This document shows positions 53,564 through 60,904 of a stretch of 64,000 nt of DNA, in pieces. The position numbers and the translations under genes are program-made. The stretch is from Aquicoccus sp. G2-2 (GTDB taxonomy: Bacteria > Pseudomonadota > Alphaproteobacteria > Rhodobacterales > Rhodobacteraceae). Under the pieces are notes generated by a model that ran no database searches, had not been told where the DNA came from, and worked only from the letters and a program-made list of their open reading frames with translations. The stretch's first letter is position 1. Every line of letters starts with the position of its first letter. The stretch lies in contig NZ_JAYDCK010000003.1 in NCBI RefSeq assembly GCF_034555965.1, forward strand, positions 3,038,001 to 3,102,000, read 5' to 3'.

Positions 53564-54714
53564 TTATCTGCTTCTGTCCACCAGGTCGAACACCCGCAAA
53601 GGATCAACCCCGACGGTGCGATTCTTCCAGTCCGGATGCGAAAGCACCTCGCCTACATCCGCCGCGCCGTCTCGCCAGTGGTCACGCATTGTCTGGCGCG
53701 AAAACTCATAATCCTTGCCGTCATGCTCAAAAGGTTGATTGCGATAAATGAGATGCACCAGCGTGCATGCCCCTTTCGCCCCGACAGAGCGCAGCTGCGT
53801 CAAATCGGGATCGTCGGCAAACTCCTTGGGCAGTTTGGCAGCCAGCCGCTCCGCCGCCGCGCGCAAATCCTGCAACTGGCAAAACCGGTCCGTGGTCAGC
53901 CGCGTCCGGCTGGAATAGCGAATATCCTTCTCGCGCTGCTGGATCGCGTCCAGCCCACCCGGCACCTTGCCGCGCGCCGGAAACAGATCAAGCTGAAACA
54001 CCAGAAGCGGGGCGTTGTCGCGTTTCTCAAGAACGTATTGCAGCGGCGTGTTCGAGACCAGCCCGCCATCCCAATAATGCTGGCCGTCCACCTCTACCGG
54101 CGGGAACCCCGGCGGCAAGGCACCGCTGGCCATGATGTGCTCGGGTCGAATCTTCTGCCGGATACTGTCGAAATAAGCAAAGTTGCCGGTCTCGACATTT
54201 ACCGCCCCCACCGAAAGCCGTGGGCCTTTTTCATTCAGATAATCGAAATCGACCATCTCTTCGAGCGTCTCATGCAGCGACGCGGTATCATAGAAGCTGC
54301 GCAGGTCTTTGCGGTCGGGCGGGAACATCGACATCGGCGGGCGTGGCTGAAAGAACCCCGGCGCGCCCCACATCATCGTGCTCATCGCTGCGAACTCGGA
54401 ATAAAGGCGGCGGTTCGGAAACAGTGCCTCCGGCCAGATCGAGGCGGGGCCGGCGGTGATCTTTTCCCAGAAACCGGACAGCTTCGCGGCCCGACGAGCC
54501 GGGGGTTGCCACAGAGAATTGCCGCATTTATCGCACCGATAGAAACTCCAGCGATCCAGCCCGGCAAGATGCCGTTGGCTGCCAGCGTCTCGGCGGCTCC
54601 GGCCTGATAAGACCCAAGCGCACCGCCACCCTGAAACACGAATACACAGTCCTCTTTACTCGCCACGTAACCGCTCCATTTGCACCGGTGATCATCCCGG
54701 CCCCTGACACTCAT
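53564..54714 (-). pseudogene. patatin-like phospholipase (DUF3734 type), frameshifted
   Basis: Serine hydrolase: oxyanion GGGALGSYQAG, nucleophile GVSIGA and the dyad Asp in DGGLVSNTP, followed by the DUF3734 region (REKDIRYSSRTR, LIYRNQPFEHDGKDYEFSRQTM). The first ~70 residues are in a different frame; they join at a five-base C run (54501-54505, G on the plus strand), where one extra base gives CGNPPARRAAKLSGFWEK and a protein of about 384 residues. Paired with bdhA, it could act on polyhydroxybutyrate granules or lipids. The start ATG at 54714 has a weak ribosome site. All catalytic residues are intact, so the break may be an error. Confidence 0.85.
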
Positions 54715-54979
54715 ATGGGATCCGAGGCTAAGGTTAACATCACCTGAGGATTACTTCTTTGTAAAGTTTGAGCGGCAAGCGCGAGGCGGGGAGCAAGCCT
54801 TGCTCAATGAAACGGGTGTGGCAAGGTCGCCCATCAGCTTTGGAGGCACCTGCATTGCGGGCGCTGCATTAACCTTAACCGGCGTTAACTCGTGCCGGAA
54901 TCGGCGCCATACGCATCGCAGCCGGGGTGCCAGCCGGGGTGCATACGGCGGTTTTCAACCGCACGGTGGTGTTAACCCC
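54715..54979. other. 265-bp gap with tandem repeat and TTAA sites
   Basis: No gene. A perfect 12-bp tandem repeat CAGCCGGGGTGC occupies 54919-54930 and 54931-54942. TTAA occurs five times (54734, 54869, 54875, 54885, 54972), three of them within 20 bp. The promoter of the patatin-bdhA unit probably lies here. Confidence 0.5.
54919..54942. repeat. perfect tandem repeat, 2 x 12 bp
   Basis: CAGCCGGGGTGC twice without gap, in non-coding sequence between the SDR remnant and the patatin gene. Confidence 0.85.
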
Positions 54980-55771
54980 TCAGTCGTTCGCACTCTTGTA
55001 GAGGCGTTGAAGCTTGGCCATCCCGCCAATCCACCGGTCATAATCCTCAACCTTGTTGTGCATGTATTTGCTGACTTCCGAATGTGGCAGAACAAGGAAT
55101 TTCTCGTCTCGGATCGCTTGCAGCGTCTTCTCTGCAACCTCTTGAGTCGAAAGGATTCCATCTGCCGTTGCCGGGTTCTCTCCGGCGCCGCGAGACCATC
55201 TCGGTATCGACCCCTTGCGGGCAGAGCACGCTGACGCGAATATTGTCGTCCCTGTGGCCCAGCGCCAACGCCTCGGCAAAGCCCACGGCGGCGTGTTTCG
55301 TCACCCCATACACCGCCGATCCGACCTGATTCAAAAGCCCCGCAGCACTGGCCGTATGCATGAAATACCCGCCCCCCGCGCCTTCATTTTCGGCACCAGT
55401 TTGCGCGCCGCATGGACATGCGCCATGACATTGACCGCCCAAGCCTTGTTCCACACGTCTGTGTCGGCAAAGGCAATGTTTTCAAAGCTTTGATCAAGCC
55501 CGGTCAGGATGCCCGCGTTGGAACAGAAAAGATCAATCGGCCCAATTTCGGTCTCTACCTGATCAATCATGGCTTCAATCTCAGCCTGGCTCGAGACGTC
55601 GCAGCCAAGCGCCGTGCCACCAACCATTGCAGCGGTTTCTGCCGCACCATCGCGTCTGAGATCCACTGCGACAACATGCGCCGCGCCCGCGCTTTTCAAG
55701 GCGAGGCAAAGTGCCCGGCCAATACCCTGTGCCGCGCCAGTGACAACGCAAATCCTGCCTTCGATTTCCAT
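54980..55771 (-). pseudogene. SDR family oxidoreductase with two frameshifts
   Basis: Short-chain dehydrogenase read in three frames. Frame one (start 55771, behind GGGAGAG) holds VTGAAQGIGRALC, CSNAGIL and [21 protein letters not shown]. The frame shifts in the G6 run near 55371-55377 to [36 protein letters not shown], containing the catalytic YxxxK, and shifts again near 55190-55200 to [21 protein letters not shown] through to the stop. The rebuilt protein is about 263 residues and resembles SDRs next to acyl-CoA genes. Two breaks make true decay somewhat more likely here than in the single-break genes. Confidence 0.82.
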
Positions 55772-55845
55772 GATGCTCTCCCTACCCACGATGTGCAGCC
55801 AACCTGCGCGCGCCGGAAGAGGGGATCAAGTGTTTCGCTGCGTCG

Positions 55846-57090
55846 TCAGCTGGGGCTTATGCCACGCATCCGTTCTGATCTGCGCCGCAGCAACTCAACC
55901 GCGGTAAGCAGGCCAATGGATATGATCACGAGGATCGTTGCCACCGCCAAAATGGTTGGGCTGATCTGTTCGCGAATGCCGGAAAACATCTGCCGTGGAA
56001 TCGTCCGCTGCTTCACATCGGCCAACTGCAAAACGACCACAACTTCATCAAATGACGTGATGAATGCGAACAACCCGCCTGAGATAACACCCGGTAGGAT
56101 GAGTGGCATCTGCACCTTGAAAAACGTATAGATCGGGCCGGCCCCCATATTGGCCGATGCGCGTACGAGGCTCTGATCAAAGCTCACCAATGTTGCGGTA
56201 ACAGTGATAATTACGAAAGGCGTGCCCAACGCTGCATGGGCAAGGATAATCCCGGTGTAACTTTTGGCCAGGCCGACATCCGAGAAGAAGTAAAACAGGC
56301 CTGATGCGGTAATCACCAGAGGCACGATCATCGGTGAGATCAAGACCGCCATGATCGACCGCCGCCACGGCATTTCGGAGCGGCTTAGTCCGATAGCGGC
56401 AAGCGTGCCCAGCGAAGTGGACAGTAGCGTTGCCCAAATGCCAATCCAGAACGAGTTCTTGATCGCCCGCACCCACTGCGCGTTGTTCCACATATCGGCC
56501 CACCATCCTACGGTAGCGTGAGGGGCGGCCATGCCATTTTGCAGGATGTCGCGATACCAACGCAGGGAAAATGCGCTCGGATCAAGCGAAAGCATCCCTG
56601 GGGTGAAGCTGAAATATGGTTCCTGATTGAAGCTCAACGGGATCAAAATGATGATCGGCACGATCAGGAAAAGGAAGATCAGCCCGCAGATCGTGCGGAA
56701 GCTGTAGAACCAAAGCACTTGTCCACTGGTTGAGTAGGGCGGCTGATTAAGGCGATAGTTACCGGAACTGAGCCAAAGTATCATTCGGCCCATGAAATAG
56801 CCGACGATCATCATCAACAAGGCATAGGCAAACGAAAAGTACGCCCACCCGAGCAATAGAAAAACTATGGCTAGCCCGAATCCAGCCAGCGTTCGGCTTT
56901 GCGTTAGCATTGGGATTACAAGAGCGGCCAACCCGAAGACGACCGCCCCGATGGCGATATAACGCAGCATTAGCTCCTCGTTCCCCTGCGCCGTCAACAG
57001 CCCGACAAGCGCGCCAAGCCCGGCGAGCCACGCAAGATTGAACCAGACCGGCGGTTTCGGAGGGATATATCTGTAGTCGCCTTGGCTCAT
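55846..57090 (-). CDS. polyamine-type ABC transporter permease (PotC-like)
   Basis: Membrane subunit of 414 residues. An unusual N-terminal extension of about 130 residues holds three extra helices (LAWLAGLGALVGLLT, AVVFGLAALVIPML, LLLGWAYFSFAYALLMMIVGYF) before the canonical core. The core has the EAA-type loop SLVRASANMGAGPIYTFFKVQMPLILPGVISGG and ends ELLRRRSERMR. It begins four bases after the other permease gene. Last gene of a five-gene polyamine-type operon. Confidence 0.92.
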   Translation of the reverse strand: MSQGDYRYIPPKPPVWFNLAWLAGLGALVGLLTAQGNEELMLRYIAIGAVVFGLAALVIPMLTQSRTLAGFGLAIVFLLLGWAYFSFAYALLMMIVGYFMGRMILWLSSGNYRLNQPPYSTSGQVLWFYSFRTICGLIFLFLIVPIIILIPLSFNQEPYFSFTPGMLSLDPSAFSLRWYRDILQNGMAAPHATVGWWADMWNNAQWVRAIKNSFWIGIWATLLSTSLGTLAAIGLSRSEMPWRRSIMAVLISPMIVPLVITASGLFYFFSDVGLAKSYTGIILAHAALGTPFVIITVTATLVSFDQSLVRASANMGAGPIYTFFKVQMPLILPGVISGGLFAFITSFDEVVVVLQLADVKQRTIPRQMFSGIREQISPTILAVATILVIISIGLLTAVELLRRRSERMRGISPS

Positions 57091-57094
57091 GCGG

Positions 57095-58348
57095 TCACCC
57101 GAGTTTCATGTTGTCGATGCCAACGATGCGATCATAGAGCCAGAACAAGAACAGCACGAAGACGAGCAGCACGAGGCCAAGCGCCGCCGCGAGGTTCCAG
57201 TTCAGCGATTTTCGCATGTGGAAGTCGATGATGTTGGAGATCATCTGGCCGTCCTGCCCGCCAACTAGGGCGGGCGTAATATAATACCCAATGGCAAGGA
57301 TGAAGACGAGAAGCGATCCCGCGCCAATGCCCGGCACCGATTGCGGGAAGTAGATGCGCCAGAACGCTGTCCAGTTCGTCGCCCCCATGGATTTAGCCGC
57401 GCGAACATAGGATGGCGATATGGTCTTCATCACCGAAAAGAGCGGCAAGATCATGAACGGCAGCAAAATATGCGTCATCGCGATCAATGTGCCGGTCTTG
57501 TTATAGATGAGCGAAAAGCGATCATCGTCGCTGGTAAGGCCAAAGACGACGAAGAGATCATTCAGAACGCCTTCGCTTTGCAGCATGGCGATCCATGCGG
57601 TGGTGCGCACCAGAAGCGAGGTCCAAAACGGCAGCAGCACAAGGATCAGCAACAGGTTTGAGGTGCGTGTTGGCAAGGTAGAAAGCAGATAGGCGACGGG
57701 ATACCCCAACAGCAGCGCACAGATGGTCACAATCAGACTGATTTCCATCGTGCGGGCGAACAGCATGAGGTGGATTCGGCGGTCTTTGTCCTGTCGGGAG
57801 AATGAGCCGTCGGCATTATACTTCATGTCGAGCGCGTTGGCGACGTAGCTAAGGTTGAAGGTTTTCGAGGCAATTTTGACGGCCGCCCAAACGTCGGGAT
57901 CGGCCCAGTCCTTATCTTTCTTGATTAGCGCCTCAAGATATGGCGGCTCCATCTTGGCGGCACTTCTGGCAGATTTGGTGAACAGGCTGCGCGTGCCCGA
58001 AAGCTCGCGATTGACCCGCGTTGCCGCCTGTCCGATGGTTTTTTCTTTCCGGGCATGAATGAGGTCCGCCACCATCGCGGCGGCCATCTCTTCAGTGGGG
58101 GCCGTGGTGCTGTCCCATTGGCTGACGGCTTTTGTCGATTCGGGCATCAAAGTGGCATAGCGCGGGTCATAGACGCTTTGTGTAAGCAGGATAATGATTG
58201 GAATGATGAAGGAAATCAGGATGAAGGCCAGGAGCGGAAAGACCAATCCGAAGGCGCGTGCGCGCGAGCGAAAGAGCGTTTGAGCCAGCTTGCGTTTGAG
58301 CGGTGTGCCATCGGCTGCGATGATCGGGCCGGAAGTTAGATCACTCAT
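57095..58348 (-). CDS. polyamine-type ABC transporter permease (PotB-like)
   Basis: Membrane subunit of 417 residues. After the first helix (LVFPLLAFILISFIIPIIILLTQSVYD) comes a large periplasmic insertion of about 130 residues, then a helix bundle with the coupling loop SPSYVRAAKSMGATNWTAFWRIYFPQSVPGIGAGSLLVF. The long insertion is typical of a Rhodobacterales subset of these permeases. It pairs with the PotC-like gene. A strong hairpin lies between it and the upstream binding-protein gene. Confidence 0.93.
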   Translation of the reverse strand: MSDLTSGPIIAADGTPLKRKLAQTLFRSRARAFGLVFPLLAFILISFIIPIIILLTQSVYDPRYATLMPESTKAVSQWDSTTAPTEEMAAAMVADLIHARKEKTIGQAATRVNRELSGTRSLFTKSARSAAKMEPPYLEALIKKDKDWADPDVWAAVKIASKTFNLSYVANALDMKYNADGSFSRQDKDRRIHLMLFARTMEISLIVTICALLLGYPVAYLLSTLPTRTSNLLLILVLLPFWTSLLVRTTAWIAMLQSEGVLNDLFVVFGLTSDDDRFSLIYNKTGTLIAMTHILLPFMILPLFSVMKTISPSYVRAAKSMGATNWTAFWRIYFPQSVPGIGAGSLLVFILAIGYYITPALVGGQDGQMISNIIDFHMRKSLNWNLAAALGLVLLVFVLFLFWLYDRIVGIDNMKLG

Positions 58349-58386
58349 GATGCAAATTGCCTCGGGGCTGGTCTTTGGAAGGGGGA

Positions 58387-58410
58387 GGAAAGGGCCGTGC
58401 GGCCCTTTCC
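58387..58410 (-). terminator. strong intercistronic hairpin after binding-protein gene
   Basis: GGAAAGGGCCG and CGGCCCTTTCC form a perfect 11-bp palindrome with a two-base loop, 20 bp after the binding-protein stop and 38 bp before the permease start. On the minus strand no T-run follows, so it probably stabilises the 3' end of the binding-protein message and lowers permease expression. Confidence 0.7.
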
Positions 58411-58430
58411 CGTTGTTTTGTCAATCTGAT

Positions 58431-59504
58431 TTATTGCACAAGCCAGGAGTTGAACCGCTGATTCAATTCATCCTGATTGTCGGCCCAGAACTCAAAATCG
58501 TTGACCAGCGCCTTTTTCATCGCGGCTTTCGATGTTGGCATATGCGAGGCCATTTGAGTCTTGCCGTCGTTGTAGAGACCAACAAGCGGGTCAGAGGATT
58601 TCCGCGCCGGACCGTAGGAGATCCAGCTGGCCTGATCGGCAAGACGCTGGGTGTCGGTCGAGTACGCAATGAATTTGAGCGCAAGATCCTTGTGAGGCGC
58701 GCCCTTGGGAATGACCCAGAGGTCAAAGTCGAGAATCTGCGCATCCCAGTTCACCACGAACGGCTTGTCTTCCGCCACAGCGGCGTTGAAGATTCGACCA
58801 TTATAGGCTGTCGTCATGACAACTTCGCCATCGGCGAGCAGCTGCGGCGGCTGAGCGCCTGCTTCCCACCAGACAACATCATCCTTGATGGTGTCGAGCT
58901 TGGCAAAGGCACGGTCAACGCCTTCCGGGGTCGAAAGTGTGTCATAAACATCGTCAGGTGCCACACCGTCGGCCATCAAGGCCATTTCAAGGTTTGCCTT
59001 GGGTGATCTTCTCATTCCGCGCTTGCCGGGGAATTTCTCCAGATCGAAGAAATCGTTGATATCCTTGACGCCCTTGGTCTTGTCACCGTCATAGGCAAAG
59101 ATTGTGGACCACACGATGGTGGCTACGGAACATTCAGTTAGCGCACCCTTGATGAAGTCTTCCGTTGCCGGGGTACCGTCGGGTGCCGGTGGCAGGACAG
59201 ATTTGTCAATCGGCTCTAGAAGGCCTTCGTCGCAGCCACGCACGGCATCGGAAAGCTCTACGTCAACGACATCCCAAGTGACATTGCCAGCTTCCACCTG
59301 CGATTTCACCTCGGCAAGGCCGCCATTGTAATCCTCGGAAATGATGGTGTTGCCAGTCTCGGCCATCCAGGGTTTATGATAGGCTTCAACCTGGGACTTG
59401 GTGTATGCACCACCCCAGCTTACCACTGTAAGATCCTCTGCCATTGCCACGCTTGCCGCAAAGGCCAGCACTGTGGTGGCGAGGAGGGTTTTCGTGAGTT
59501 TCAT
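58431..59504 (-). CDS. polyamine-type ABC transporter substrate-binding protein
   Basis: Periplasmic binding protein of 357 residues with a signal peptide (LLATTVLAFAASVAMAED). LTVVSWGGAYTKSQVEAYHKPW opens the mature protein as in PotD-type proteins, and later stretches include WDVVDVELSDAVRGCDEGLLEPID, FDLEKFPGKRGMRRSP and VVMTTAYNGRIFNAAV. The frame extends upstream, but ATG at 59504 follows AGGGAGAC and starts the signal. It lies between the ATPase gene and the permeases. The ligand may be spermidine, putrescine or a related amine. Confidence 0.93.
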   Translation of the reverse strand: MKLTKTLLATTVLAFAASVAMAEDLTVVSWGGAYTKSQVEAYHKPWMAETGNTIISEDYNGGLAEVKSQVEAGNVTWDVVDVELSDAVRGCDEGLLEPIDKSVLPPAPDGTPATEDFIKGALTECSVATIVWSTIFAYDGDKTKGVKDINDFFDLEKFPGKRGMRRSPKANLEMALMADGVAPDDVYDTLSTPEGVDRAFAKLDTIKDDVVWWEAGAQPPQLLADGEVVMTTAYNGRIFNAAVAEDKPFVVNWDAQILDFDLWVIPKGAPHKDLALKFIAYSTDTQRLADQASWISYGPARKSSDPLVGLYNDGKTQMASHMPTSKAAMKKALVNDFEFWADNQDELNQRFNSWLVQ

Positions 59505-59611
59505 TAGTGTCTCCCTATGTCTCCCGGTTAGAGTTTGCGGCGCAAGGTTCCGGGGTAGCTTTGCGCCATGAGTTTGGCCGGGCAAGCGGGTCGCCCGACA
59601 CAGTAAATTGC

Positions 59612-60712
59612 TTAGGCGTCGAGTGCCCTGCAATCCTGTGGAAGCCAGCCGATCTCGACTTGTTGGCCGGGCTTCAATCTAACTTGATCCGGTGCGTTGC
59701 GGGTTTTTACGATAAACTCGTCATTCCCCGCAACACGCAGGCGGGTGCGAAAAATATCGCCCATATAGATGAATTCGAGCACTTCAGCTTTGAGTGTGTG
59801 GGCGCCTGTCTGAAGCCGATCCTTGTTGAATTCTACGCGCTCAGGGCGGATGGAAACGCGGGTGCGTTCACCAGCGGAAGAGACATTGATAGGCTTGCAA
59901 TCAATCAGTTCACCACCGTCGAGTTGAACGATGGCCTTGTCGTTGCTGATTTCTTTTACTACGCCGTCGAGGGTATTATTCTCACCGATAAACTGCGCGA
60001 CGAAGCTGTTTTGGGGTTCTTCGTAAAGCAGGTCAGGCGAGGCGATCTGCTGAATCCGGCCATCGTCAAACACCGCGACCCGGTCTGACATGGTCAATGC
60101 TTCCGTCTGGTCGTGGGTCACATATACAACCGTGATCCCGAGGCTATGCGCCAGATCAGTAATCTCGAACTGCATTTTTTCCCGCAACTGCTTGTCCAGC
60201 GCACCCAGGGGCTCATCCATCAATACAAGCTCCGGCTCAAACACCAAGGCGCGAGCCAGCGCAACACGCTGTTGCTGCCCGCCTGAAAGCTGTGCCGGAC
60301 GACGAGACCCGAAGGCACCCATTTCGACCATATCGAGAGCGCGTTTGACTTTGGCTTCGCGTTCGGTTTTGCCGAACTTGCGCACTTCCAACGGGAAAGA
60401 GAGGTTCTCTTCAATCGTCATGTGCGGGAAAAGCGCATAATTCTGGAAGACCATCCCGATGCCGCGCTTGTGGGGCGGGATGTTGTTGATCGGTCTTCCA
60501 TCAAGCTTGATCTCGCCGTGTGTTGCGGTCTCAAAACCGGCAAGCATCATCAGACAGGTCGTCTTGCCGGAGCCGGAGGGGCCAAGCATGGTAAGAAATT
60601 CGCCTTTCGGCATGGTTAGGTTGAGGTCTTTTACAACGAGCGTCTCGCCGTCGTAGCTTTTCTGCACGCGTTCGAATTCTACGAACGCGCTTGACGTTTG
60701 AGCTTCGGCCAA
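59612..60712 (-). CDS. polyamine-type ABC transporter ATP-binding protein (PotA-like)
   Basis: ATPase of 366 residues: Walker A GPSGSGKTT at 44-52, signature LSGGQQQRVALARAL, Walker B LVLMDEPLGALD, and a C-terminal TOBE domain (VSIRPERVEFN, LEFIYMGDIFRTRLRV). The start codon is TTG at 60712, supported by GGGAG eight bases upstream; no ATG or GTG fits better. About 190 bp separate it from the aminotransferase gene upstream, so it may have its own promoter. Confidence 0.95.
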   Translation of the reverse strand: MAEAQTSSAFVEFERVQKSYDGETLVVKDLNLTMPKGEFLTMLGPSGSGKTTCLMMLAGFETATHGEIKLDGRPINNIPPHKRGIGMVFQNYALFPHMTIEENLSFPLEVRKFGKTEREAKVKRALDMVEMGAFGSRRPAQLSGGQQQRVALARALVFEPELVLMDEPLGALDKQLREKMQFEITDLAHSLGITVVYVTHDQTEALTMSDRVAVFDDGRIQQIASPDLLYEEPQNSFVAQFIGENNTLDGVVKEISNDKAIVQLDGGELIDCKPINVSSAGERTRVSIRPERVEFNKDRLQTGAHTLKAEVLEFIYMGDIFRTRLRVAGNDEFIVKTRNAPDQVRLKPGQQVEIGWLPQDCRALDA

Positions 60713-60904
60713 ATTTGGCTCCCTGTCAGTTTTTTATCAAAGCAATGCCTTGTTTGATTGGCCTCATTTAAGACGCGAGAAAGGCGGCGTTGCAACCGGT
60801 TTACGCTAGTTTGGAACAGAATCTCGCAAATATGGGGGAATTTCACCCCCGCTTGGCTGAATGGTCGCAATATTTGCAGAGGTAAGGTGCGTTTGCAGAC
60901 CCGC

